From JACDAN01 sp050698015 (lineage in GTDB: Bacteria; Actinomycetota; Thermoleophilia; Gaiellales; Gaiellaceae), in assembly GCA_050698015.1 (NCBI GenBank), contig JBOHAU010000019.1, forward strand, positions 38,694 to 102,693: a DNA stretch of 64,000 nt, read 5' to 3'. The notes beneath the pieces are model-generated. The model was given only the letters and a program-made list of their open reading frames with translations. It had not been told where the DNA came from and searched no databases. Numbering within the stretch: the stretch's first letter is position 1; the number at the start of each line of letters is the position of its first letter. Position numbers and translations under genes: made by a program. Shown here in pieces: positions 32,009 through 40,110 of this stretch.

Positions 32009-33142
32009 GTGAACGCGGACTCGAGCTACGACACGATCGTGATCGGCGGAGGCCAGGCCGGATTGAGCGTCGGCTACCACCTCGCGAAGCGGAAGATGCG
32101 GTTCGTCATCCTCGACGAGAACGAGCGCGTCGGTGATGCCTGGCGCAAGCGCTGGGACTCCCTTCGCCTCTTTACGCCCACCCGCTTCAACGGGCTTCCT
32201 GGACTGCCGTTCGACGCGCCGAAGTGGTCGTTCCCGACCAAGGACGAGATGGCCGACTACCTCGAGGCTTACGCGGAGCGATTCTCGCTGCCGCTGCGAA
32301 CCGGCGTGCGAGTCGAAAGCGTCGGGAAGGAGAAGGGACGGTTCATCGTGTCGGTCGACGGCGAGCGGCTGGAGGCGCGGAGCGTCGTCGTCGCCACGGG
32401 CGCATTGCGTGTCCCGAAGCTGCCGCAGTTCGCAGCGGAGCTCGACCCGAGGATCGTCCAACTGCACTCGGCCGACTACCGCAACCCGTCGCAGTTGCAG
32501 GACGGCGACGTGCTCGTGGTCGGCGTGGGGAACTCCGGCGCCGAGATTGCCTACGAGCTCGCCGAGACCCGTCGTTGCTTGCTCGCCGGGACCAGCAAAG
32601 GCGAGATTCCCGTGCAGCACGGCAGCCGCAGGAGCCGCCTGATGTTTCGCGCGATTCGCTTCTTCGGCCACCACGTACTGAGGACGGACACACGCATAGG
32701 CCGAAAGGTCGGCCCGAAGATCGCCGCGAACGGCCCGCCGCTCGTCCGTCGCAAGGAGGCCGACTTCGCTGCTGTCGGCATCGAGCGCGTCGCGCGCGTC
32801 TCCGGCGTTCAAGACGGGCTGCCCCTGCTCGAGGACGGCCGCGTCCTCGACATGGCGAACGTCCTCTGGTGCACGGGCTTCCGGACGGACTTCAGCTGGA
32901 TCGACCTCCCGGCGTTCGACAACGATGGGCGGCCGGTGCACGAGCGTGGCGTCGTCGAGTCGGTGCCGGGCTTGTACTTCGCCGGGCTGATCTTCCAGTA
33001 CTCGCTGACGTCGGACGTGCTTCCGAACGGAGGCCGCGACGCGGAGTACGTCGCGCGGCACATCGCAGCGCGGCAGGCGAAGGAGCCGGCGAGCGCAACG
33101 CTCACGCGTGCGACGGCAGGCGCGACGAGCCCGGCCGGCTAG
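32009..33142 (+). CDS. Flavin-containing monooxygenase-like NAD(P)/FAD oxidoreductase
   Basis: 377 aa. FAD site TIVIGGGQAGLSVGYHLAKR (GxGxxG), NAD(P) site VLVVGVGNSGAEIAYELA, ATG motif VVVATGALRVP and LWCTGFRTDFSW. Matches the Trk/CzcO-like branch of monooxygenases. GTG 32009 is chosen because AAAGGAGGA lies 4 nt upstream, one of the strongest Shine-Dalgarno sites here. An in-frame ATG 24 codons upstream has none. Substrate unknown; the LuxR gene upstream probably regulates it. Confidence 0.88.
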   Translation: MNADSSYDTIVIGGGQAGLSVGYHLAKRKMRFVILDENERVGDAWRKRWDSLRLFTPTRFNGLPGLPFDAPKWSFPTKDEMADYLEAYAERFSLPLRTGVRVESVGKEKGRFIVSVDGERLEARSVVVATGALRVPKLPQFAAELDPRIVQLHSADYRNPSQLQDGDVLVVGVGNSGAEIAYELAETRRCLLAGTSKGEIPVQHGSRRSRLMFRAIRFFGHHVLRTDTRIGRKVGPKIAANGPPLVRRKEADFAAVGIERVARVSGVQDGLPLLEDGRVLDMANVLWCTGFRTDFSWIDLPAFDNDGRPVHERGVVESVPGLYFAGLIFQYSLTSDVLPNGGRDAEYVARHIAARQAKEPASATLTRATAGATSPAG

Positions 33143-33190
33143 ATCGGATTTCGCCGAAGCGGTGCCCCGCCATGCTGGCACGATGGTCCC

Positions 33191-34042
33191 GTGCGCCGGC
33201 TGCTCATCGGACTGACGCTCGCGGCAGTGCTCGCGAGCGCCCTTTCCTCGCCGTCCGCGCGACCGTCCGCCGGCGCGCGCGTCAACCGGTTCGACGAGCG
33301 CGCGGCGTGGACGTTCCTGCGGCGTCAGGTCGAGCTCGGGCCTCGCCCGGCCGGCTCGGCCGCTTCGGCCCGGCTCGCCGGGATCCTGCGCGCGTCGATT
33401 CCGCGAGGGCGCTACCAGACCGTGCCCGGCGGGCTCCGGAACGTGATCGGGACTGTCCATGGACGCAATCCGCGCCGCGTCGTCGTCGTCGGCGCCCACT
33501 ACGACACAAAGGACCTGCCCAATTTCGTCGGCGCGAACGACGGCGCCTCGGGGACGGCCGTCGTCCGCCAGCTCGCACGCACGATCAAGCCGCGGCAGGT
33601 GCGCCCGACGCTGGTCTTCGTCTTCTTCGACGGGGAGGAGTCGCCGCCGGGCGCACCGCCCGGCGAGTTCGAGCGCTACGGGCTGCGCGGCAGCACGGTC
33701 GCGGCGCCCGCGTTCCGGCAGGCCGAGGCCGCGATCGTCCTCGACTTCGTCGGCGACCGTGATCTGGCGATTCCGCGGGAGGGACGTTCCGATCGCCTGC
33801 TTTGGGGAAAGCTCCGGGCGGCCGCGCGTGCGACGGGCCACGCGGCCGTCTTCCCTCCGCGCGACCAGGGCGTGGTCCTCGACGACCACGTTCCGTTTCT
33901 ACGGGCCGGCGTTCCGGCCGTCGACCTGATCGACCTCGACTTCCGCTGCTTTCACCGTCCGTGCGACGACCTCTCGGCCGTCTCCCCGCGCAGCCTCGAC
34001 GCTGTCGGCGAGACGATGGTCGCGCTTCTGCGGCGGCTCTAG
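33191..34042 (+). CDS. Secreted M28-family zinc peptidase / glutaminyl cyclase-like
   Basis: 283 aa with an N-terminal signal (LLIGLTLAAVLASALSSPSA). Zinc-site motifs are VVVVGAHYDTK, GANDGASGTAVV, FVFFDGEE (catalytic Glu), DFVGDRDL and the final ligand in FRCFHRPCDDL. The spacing and the Trp-free FH motif resemble both M28 aminopeptidases and glutaminyl-peptide cyclotransferases. GTG start inferred from the signal peptide. Confidence 0.88.
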   Translation: MRRLLIGLTLAAVLASALSSPSARPSAGARVNRFDERAAWTFLRRQVELGPRPAGSAASARLAGILRASIPRGRYQTVPGGLRNVIGTVHGRNPRRVVVVGAHYDTKDLPNFVGANDGASGTAVVRQLARTIKPRQVRPTLVFVFFDGEESPPGAPPGEFERYGLRGSTVAAPAFRQAEAAIVLDFVGDRDLAIPREGRSDRLLWGKLRAAARATGHAAVFPPRDQGVVLDDHVPFLRAGVPAVDLIDLDFRCFHRPCDDLSAVSPRSLDAVGETMVALLRRL

Positions 34043-34054
34043 CCACGGAGAGCG

Positions 34055-35221
34055 ATGGCGCAGCGTGAGCAGCGGGTCACCCCGCTGGAGATCTTCTTCG
34101 ACCTCGTCTTCGTCTACGCGATCACGCAGGTCACGCTTCTCATGTCGGACGATCCGACGTGGAACGGGGTCGGCCGCGGTTTGCTCGTGCTCGCGGCGCT
34201 CTGGTGGGCGTGGACCGGCTACGCCTGGCTGACGAACACCCTGGAGCCCGAGGAAGGACTGGTGCGCGCGGGCGTGCTGGCGGCGATGGCTGCGATGCTC
34301 GTCGTCGCGCTCGCCGTCCCGGAAGCGTTCGGAGCAAACGCCGTGCTGTTCGGAGTCGCGTACCTGATCGTGCGTCTACTCCAACTGCTGCTCTTTGCGA
34401 TCGCCGGAAGACGTGACCCAGACCTAGGCCGGGTCGTGCTGCGCAAGGCGCCCTCGGCCACGCTGGGGCCCGTCATCATCGTGGCCGCCGGCTTCTTCGA
34501 TGGGCCTGCCCAGGCCGCGCTCTGGGTCGTTGCGCTCGCCGTTGACTACCTCGGCGCCTTGATCGGCCACGGCGAGGGCCTGCGCGTTTCGCCGGCGCAC
34601 TTCGCCGAGCGTTACGGCCTCGTTGTCATCATCGCGCTCGGCGAATCGATCGTCGCGATCGGCGTCGGCGCAGCAGGCGAGGCGGTCACGACCGGGATCG
34701 TGGCGGCGGCTGTTCTCGGCATCCTCGTGATTGGTGCGCTGTGGTGGGCGTACTTCGACGTCTACGCCGTCGAAGGGCAACGTGTGCTTTCGCAAGCGAG
34801 CGGCGCGGCGCGCTTTCGACTCGCCCGCGACGCCTACAGCTACCTCCATCTGCCCTTGATCGCGGGCATCGTCCTGTTCGCACTCGGCCTTAAGAAGACG
34901 ATCGAACAGGTCGACGATCCGCTCGAAACCGTCCCGGCCGTAGCGCTCTGCGGCGGGCTGGCACTCTACTTCCTCAGCTACGTCGCGTTCCGGGTCCGCC
35001 TGGTCCATCACGTCCGCCGCGCGACGTCGGACACTCCGCCGTGGATCAGTCGCGCCAGGTCGATCACAGCCGTCGCCCTCCTCGCGTTACTCCCCGTCGC
35101 TTCCGAGTTCTCGGCTCTCACGACCCTCGCGTTGGCGACCGGCGTGTGCTGTGCGCTGATCGCCTATGACGTGATCCACTACCGCGAGGACCGCCCCCGC
35201 GTGCGCGCCGCGCGGCCCTAG
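34055..35221 (+). CDS. Low temperature requirement A (LtrA)-like membrane protein
   Basis: 388 aa, about ten helices. Family signatures: VTPLEIFFDLVFVYAITQVT at the N-terminus, the LWWAWTGYAWLTNTL second helix, HFAERYGLVVIIALGESIVA in the centre and WWAYFDVY. LtrA was named from Listeria cold growth; its transport or signalling role is unresolved. ATG 34055 has a GGAGAG site. It is 12 bp after the M28 gene. Confidence 0.93.
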   Translation: MAQREQRVTPLEIFFDLVFVYAITQVTLLMSDDPTWNGVGRGLLVLAALWWAWTGYAWLTNTLEPEEGLVRAGVLAAMAAMLVVALAVPEAFGANAVLFGVAYLIVRLLQLLLFAIAGRRDPDLGRVVLRKAPSATLGPVIIVAAGFFDGPAQAALWVVALAVDYLGALIGHGEGLRVSPAHFAERYGLVVIIALGESIVAIGVGAAGEAVTTGIVAAAVLGILVIGALWWAYFDVYAVEGQRVLSQASGAARFRLARDAYSYLHLPLIAGIVLFALGLKKTIEQVDDPLETVPAVALCGGLALYFLSYVAFRVRLVHHVRRATSDTPPWISRARSITAVALLALLPVASEFSALTTLALATGVCCALIAYDVIHYREDRPRVRAARP

Positions 35222-35297
35222 GGACGGCGACCAGTTGGAACCCGTGCATCCAGTCCGGCAAAGCGACGCGTTCCGCGCGCTCTCGATGGCGTCGGCG

Positions 35298-35348
35298 GAC
35301 CGAGATCATGAACGAGTTCATGAGGCCGGCCCGGGTCGTGCCCTCCTT
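35298..35348 (-). pseudogene. 17-codon fragment of class II ribonucleotide reductase
   Basis: The minus strand encodes KEGTTRAGLMNSFMISV, identical to the nrdJ segment at 37025-37075 except R for L. The DNA match includes the same codon phase with several silent changes. Sequence on both sides is unlike nrdJ. It lies in the otherwise empty 35222-35399 gap, in the same orientation as the intact nrdJ 1.7 kb away, so it looks like a relic of a partial duplication or an older gene copy. Confidence 0.65.
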
Positions 35349-35399
35349 GCCGCGAAGATAGGGGGCCCGCCGGAGCGAGCCCCTGATCTCCGTCGTTTC

Positions 35400-36356
35400 C
35401 TAGGGCTTGAAGGCGAGGTTCGCGTTCGACGAGACGCCTTGGAAGCCGCCACCCACGGTGTAAATGCGTCCTCCGTGCGAGACGACACCCATCTCGGCCT
35501 GTGGCGATGGCATCGGTGTGTCGGTGCTCCACGCGTCGGCAGATACTTTGTAGAACTCGTTCGTCGTCAACTGGACGAAGTTGCTTTGGCCCCCAATCAC
35601 GTAGAGCCGGTTGCCCTTGGCGGCGGCGCCGTACATCGACGACCGCGCCGTCGGCATGTCCGCCGGGGCGGTGCTCCACGTATCGGTCACCGGGTCATAG
35701 GCGTCGACGGCATTCGTGACGGTGGCGGGTGAGAACATGCACCCGCCGAACACGTAGATATCCCCACCGTGTGCAACTGCCGCGAGGTCGGCCCGCGCAC
35801 TTGGCAGCGGCGCGACGGTGCTCCACGTGTCGGTTTCGATGTCGTACCGTTCTACGGTGGCCAGCGGGGTACCGCTACAGGGGGCTGTTCCCGTGCTCCC
35901 ACCAATGGCATAGAGAGCGTTGCCCACCACGGCGACGGCAAGGCCTCGCCGAGGAGTCGGCATGCTGGTAAGCGAAACCCAGGTGTCGGTCGTGGGTGTG
36001 TACCGGTCGAGGTCATTCAGCGGTCCAGCAGAGCGACCGCCAACCGCGTAGAACTGCCCGCCGTGCGTCGCGGCCGCGCCCTCTGCCCGTGTTGGCAGCG
36101 GACCGGGCGTACCGAAGCTCCAGCTGTCGCTGTCGATGTCGTACAGACGGGTCAGGTTCGTGTCGCCACCGGTGAAGCCATAGGCGGCAATGATCTGATT
36201 GCCTACTACTCCCGCCTGAAGTCCCTCGGTGGGAGCGGGCAAGGGTGCCAGGGTCGTCCAGGTGCCGAGCGCCGCGGCTACGGAGATCACGGCCAGAGCC
36301 GCAATCGCTCCCACGATGCCCACGGTCAACCGCCGCAGGAACTTTGCTGATCGCAT
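35400..36356 (-). CDS. Secreted kelch-repeat beta-propeller protein
   Basis: 318 aa. N-terminal basic region plus hydrophobic signal/anchor (LTVGIVGAIAALAVISVAAA), then six kelch repeats, each with the paired-glycine strand and a Y-x6-W: LYDIDSDSWSFGTP, FYAVGGRSAGPLNDLDRYTP, LYAIGGSTG, VERYDIETDTWSTV, IYVFGGCMFSP, LYVIGGQSN, IYTVGGGFQG. ATG 36356 carries a strong GAGGAGG Shine-Dalgarno. The longer open frame upstream lies in the mRNA leader. It probably binds a ligand extracellularly; no active site can be named. Confidence 0.88.
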   Translation of the reverse strand: MRSAKFLRRLTVGIVGAIAALAVISVAAALGTWTTLAPLPAPTEGLQAGVVGNQIIAAYGFTGGDTNLTRLYDIDSDSWSFGTPGPLPTRAEGAAATHGGQFYAVGGRSAGPLNDLDRYTPTTDTWVSLTSMPTPRRGLAVAVVGNALYAIGGSTGTAPCSGTPLATVERYDIETDTWSTVAPLPSARADLAAVAHGGDIYVFGGCMFSPATVTNAVDAYDPVTDTWSTAPADMPTARSSMYGAAAKGNRLYVIGGQSNFVQLTTNEFYKVSADAWSTDTPMPSPQAEMGVVSHGGRIYTVGGGFQGVSSNANLAFKP

Positions 36357-36561
36357 GGTTCCTCCTCTCAAGCAGTCGACATTTGCTGCGTCAGTAGCCC
36401 GCACCACCTCCTTTCGCGAGGGGGCGCCGAGCGCCGGAGCTCAGAACCGCAGAGAGATCGAACAGTGCCTCGAAAGCCGAGGCGCTTATCCGCAGCAACA
36501 GTGTCCGGGCCCGCCGGAAACACGGCACGCACCCTCCGTTGCTTGCCAGGAGTCAATGACA

Positions 36562-36590
36562 AGCGTACGCCGCACTTCACCAACGGTCAA
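36562..36590 (-). promoter_or_regulatory. Promoter of the kelch gene with a long 5' leader
   Basis: On the minus strand TTGACC (36590-36585), 17-bp spacer, TACGCT (36567-36562). The transcript would start near 36555 and carry about 200 nt before ATG 36356. The leader contains GCCTCG/CGAGGC and other GC-rich hairpins, and no coding sequence. No known riboswitch consensus is recognised. Confidence 0.55.
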
Positions 36591-36613
36591 GCCAGCGAAC
36601 AAGCAGTCGGTTC

Positions 36614-39358
36614 TTAGCTGCAGCCGGTGTTCGTGCCGCAGTCGCGGCACGTGTAGCACGAGCCTGTCCGGATCATCCGGCCGCCGCAGCGTGCGCACTC
36701 GACTGCGTCGTCCCACTGATTGAAGAGCGCCGTCTGACCCGGCGTTGCGTGCTCCGCCGGCTCCGCGACGTTCACGCCCGGCGTGGTGCCGCCGTTCGCA
36801 TACGCCGCCGCCATTCGTGCCTTCACCTCGGGCGAGAGGATCCCCGCCTCCTCCTGCTGGTCGGTGGTGAGGAACTTCTTGCCCATCCAGCGGAAGATGT
36901 AGTCGACGATCGACTTCGCGACTCGGATGTCCTCGTCGTTCGTCAGGCCGCTCGGCTCGAAGCGCATGTGGCTGAACTTCGACACGTACACCTCGAGCGG
37001 CACGCCGTACTGGAGGCCCAGCGAGACCGAGATCATGAACGAGTTCATCAGACCCGCCAGGGTCGTCCCTTCCTTCGCGATGTCGACGAAGATGTCGCCC
37101 GGCGTCCCGTCCTCGAACAGGCCGACGTGGATGTAGCCCTCGTAGTCGCCGACGCGGAACTTGCGGCCGACCTCGACGCGATCCTCCGGCAGCCGGCGCC
37201 GCCGCGGAGCGGCCACGCCGCCCGGGGCGATGACGGCCAGCCCGGTCGTGTCGCTCTTCCCTGAGAGCGGCTGCGCGACCTTGCAGTTGTCGCGGTAGAT
37301 CGCGATCGCCTTCACGCCCAGCTTCCATGAGTCGCTGAAGAGCTGCGCGACGTCGTCGACCGAGACGTGCTCCGGCATGTTCACCGTCTTCGAGATCGCG
37401 CCGGAGATGAACGGCTGGACCGCGCCCATCATCTTCACGTGGCCCATGTAGTGGATCGCCCGCTCGCCAATCGCGCAGTCGAAGACCGGGTAGTGCTCGG
37501 GCTTGACGTACGGCGCGCCGACGACCGAGTTCTTCTCGTCGACGTAGGCCTCGATCTCGGACGCCTCGTCCGGCGAGTAGCCGAGCTTCTCGAGCGCCAT
37601 CGGGACCGTCTTGTTGACGATCGTGATCTCACCGCCGCCGACGAGCTTCTTCGACTTCACCAGAGAGAAGTCGGGCTCGACACCGGTCGTGTCACAATCC
37701 ATCATGAAGCTGATCGTCCCCGTCGGCGCCAGCACGGTCGCCTGCGCATTGCGGAAGCCGTTGACCTCGCCGGCATCCAGCGCCTCGTCCCATGCCCGCC
37801 TGCTGGCGGAGAGGAGATCCGACGGAACCGAGCCGGAGTGCTCGATGTTTCCGACCGCCGCGCGATGCTTGGCGATCACGCCGATCATCGCGGCCGCGTT
37901 CCGCTGGTAGCCCGCGTACGGCCCCATCCGCTTGGCGACCTCCGCCGACTTGCGATACGCACGCCCGGTCATCAGCGCCGTGATCGCAGCAGCGTAGGCC
38001 CGACCCTCATCGGAGTCGTACGGCAGGCCGCGCGCCATCAGCAGCGCGCCGAGGTTCGCGTAGCCAAGCCCGAGCTGCCGGTAGGCCTTCGCGTTCTCCT
38101 CGATCTCGGGCGTCGGATACGACGAGAACCCGACCAGGATCTCCTGCGCCAGGAAGATCGTGTCGACCGCGTGCTCGAATGCCTCGATGTCGAGCTCGCC
38201 GTCCTCGCGGCGGAACTTCATCAGGTTCAGGGACGCGAGGTTGCAGGCCGAGTCGTCGATGTGCATGTACTCCGAGCACGGGTTCGACGCGTTGATCCGG
38301 CCCGTGTTCGGGCAGGTGTGCCACGCGTTGATGGTCGTGTCGTACTGGACGCCCGGGTCAGCGCAGCGCCAGGCCGCCTCGGCCATGTCGCGCAGCAGCT
38401 TCCGCGCGGAGAGCGTCTCGACGACGGCGCCGTCGGTGCGCGCGGTCAGGTTCCACTCGGCGTCGTTCTCGACCGCTTCCATGAAGCTGTCGGTGACGCG
38501 CACGGAGTTGTTCGCGTTCTGGTACTGAATCGACGCCCAGTCGGGCGAGTCCAGTGACATGTCGTAGCCGGCGGCCTCGAGGACGCGCGCCTTCTCCTCT
38601 TCCTTGGCCTTGCACCAGATGAACTCCTCGACATCCGGGTGGTCGACGTCGAGGACGACCATCTTGGCCGCGCGCCGCGTCTTGCCACCGGACTTGATCG
38701 TCCCCGCCGACGCATCGGCGCCACGCATGAACGAGACCGGCCCTGAAGCGTAGCCGCCCTTGGAGAGCTGCTCCTTCGAGGAGCGCAGCGTCGAGAGGTT
38801 CACGCCTGACCCCGAGCCGCCGCGGAAGATCACGCCCTCGCGGCGGATCCAGTCGAGGATTGACTCCATCGAGTCGTCGATCGTGAGGATGAAGCAGGCA
38901 GAGCACTGTGGCTTCTCTTCGAATCCAACGTTGAACCACACGGGCGAGTTGAACGCCGCGAGCTGGTTGACCAGGATCGCCTTGAGCTCGTCCTCGAAGG
39001 TGAGCGCCTCTTCCTCGTCGGCGAAGTAGTCGCCGTCGCGGCCCCACTGGCCGATGGTCGTGACGATCCGCCCGATCATCTGCTTGACGCTGCGCTCCCG
39101 CTCCGGTGAGCCCAACCGGCCTCGGAAGTACTTCTGCGCGACGATGTTCGTGGCCGTCTGGGACCAGAACTTCGGGAACTCGACGTCCTTCTGCTCGAAC
39201 GCCGGCTTGTCCTTGCCCGGGATGTTGGCGTCGCGAATCTCCCATTCGATCTCCTCGAACGGGTCGCGTCCCGGGATCGTGAACAGGCGCCGGACGCCGA
39301 GCTTCGCGTCCTCGTCGACGATGGATTCGGGGGTCTGAACTTTCTCGGCGGATGCCAT
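36614..39358 (-). CDS. nrdJ: Vitamin B12-dependent ribonucleotide reductase (class II)
   Basis: Reduces ribonucleotides to deoxyribonucleotides using adenosylcobalamin and a thiyl radical; oxygen independent. 914 aa. Key segments: FNSPVWFNVGFEEKPQCSACF (redox cysteine), FRGGSGSGVNLSTLRSS, NPCSEYMHIDDSACNLASLN (thiyl and acid/base residues), VLAPTGTISFMMDCDTTGVE, and a TSCPD-like region KEGTTLAGLMNSFMISVSLG. The C-terminus has CARCGGRMIRTGSCYTCRDC, a Cys-rich tail for rereduction. ATG 39358 has GGAGGTAA upstream. No cobalamin riboswitch is seen; TATTTT near 39430 is a possible -10. Confidence 0.97.
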   Translation of the reverse strand: MASAEKVQTPESIVDEDAKLGVRRLFTIPGRDPFEEIEWEIRDANIPGKDKPAFEQKDVEFPKFWSQTATNIVAQKYFRGRLGSPERERSVKQMIGRIVTTIGQWGRDGDYFADEEEALTFEDELKAILVNQLAAFNSPVWFNVGFEEKPQCSACFILTIDDSMESILDWIRREGVIFRGGSGSGVNLSTLRSSKEQLSKGGYASGPVSFMRGADASAGTIKSGGKTRRAAKMVVLDVDHPDVEEFIWCKAKEEEKARVLEAAGYDMSLDSPDWASIQYQNANNSVRVTDSFMEAVENDAEWNLTARTDGAVVETLSARKLLRDMAEAAWRCADPGVQYDTTINAWHTCPNTGRINASNPCSEYMHIDDSACNLASLNLMKFRREDGELDIEAFEHAVDTIFLAQEILVGFSSYPTPEIEENAKAYRQLGLGYANLGALLMARGLPYDSDEGRAYAAAITALMTGRAYRKSAEVAKRMGPYAGYQRNAAAMIGVIAKHRAAVGNIEHSGSVPSDLLSASRRAWDEALDAGEVNGFRNAQATVLAPTGTISFMMDCDTTGVEPDFSLVKSKKLVGGGEITIVNKTVPMALEKLGYSPDEASEIEAYVDEKNSVVGAPYVKPEHYPVFDCAIGERAIHYMGHVKMMGAVQPFISGAISKTVNMPEHVSVDDVAQLFSDSWKLGVKAIAIYRDNCKVAQPLSGKSDTTGLAVIAPGGVAAPRRRRLPEDRVEVGRKFRVGDYEGYIHVGLFEDGTPGDIFVDIAKEGTTLAGLMNSFMISVSLGLQYGVPLEVYVSKFSHMRFEPSGLTNDEDIRVAKSIVDYIFRWMGKKFLTTDQQEEAGILSPEVKARMAAAYANGGTTPGVNVAEPAEHATPGQTALFNQWDDAVECARCGGRMIRTGSCYTCRDCGTNTGCS

Positions 39359-39457
39359 GCGATTACCTCCGGACAGCTTAGATTTCGGGCTCGTCCGTGG
39401 GGCGAGGGCGCTCCGCGGGCGGACCCGAGAAAATAGACCTCGGCCCGGACGGATTAG

Positions 39458-40027
39458 CTATTCGCGGGAGGAGATGCGGCGCGCCCGCAGCTTCCGGTGC
39501 GTGAATCCCGCTGCACCAGCAGCCATCAGCGCAAACGCGAGGCCGGCGAGCACCATCAGCGGCAACGGAATCGAGGAGGCGTCCGTCGTGCCCTTCCCAA
39601 GCACGTATGGAATCGGCCCCTCGTCCCGCCCGGGATCCACGTTCGGTTCAGGCTCTTTACCCGTATTCGGTTTGGTCGTAGTAGCTCCGGGCTCTGTGCC
39701 GCTAGGTGAGTTGGGGAAGTTCTGGAGGCTACGCACCGCCTCTTGGCGGTACGTATCGAGCTTGTCCAAGATGTCCGTATACGCGCGGATGTCCTCCGGC
39801 ACGTGCTTCCGCGCTTCGGCGATGCAGCTCGTCGAATAGACGCCGTCGATTCGTCCGTTGTCGACCCAGTCGTCGATCACCCGCTCCCAGCATGGCTTCG
39901 CGGCCTGGGCGGGGCCGACGACGGCCACGAAGACTCCCACGACGACCAGTCCCACGGTCGCGAGGAACGCAAGCTTCCGGGCAACCGGGGGCAAAGTCGC
40001 ACGCGACATCGACAACAGTTTGCACAC
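39458..40027 (-). CDS. Secreted membrane-anchored protein of unknown function
   Basis: Up to 189 aa. Signal helix (LAFLATVGLVVVGVFVAVVG), a short secreted domain with two cysteines (KPCWERVIDDWVDNGRIDGV, YSTSCIAEARKHV), a Pro/Thr-rich linker, and a C-terminal anchor (LPLMVLAGLAFALMAAGAAG) followed by basic residues. I recall similar proteins in Thermoleophilia, with C-x-n-W-x(5)-G-x-I near the N-terminus, but no function. ATG 40009 is an alternative start. Confidence 0.75.
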   Translation of the reverse strand: MCKLLSMSRATLPPVARKLAFLATVGLVVVGVFVAVVGPAQAAKPCWERVIDDWVDNGRIDGVYSTSCIAEARKHVPEDIRAYTDILDKLDTYRQEAVRSLQNFPNSPSGTEPGATTTKPNTGKEPEPNVDPGRDEGPIPYVLGKGTTDASSIPLPLMVLAGLAFALMAAGAAGFTHRKLRARRISSRE

Positions 40028-40110
40028 GCGCCGTGATTCCTACCTCAAGGTCATGTAAACGATTTGTTAGGCCGCCGGTCGCCGGACCTCCGGTGGTAGC
40101 TTCGGCGCCA

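Noticed and set aside
39359..39457. Cobalamin riboswitch before nrdJ
   Set aside because: The 99-bp gap is too short for the usual element and the B12-box consensus is not present; only a GC hairpin and a possible -10 are seen.
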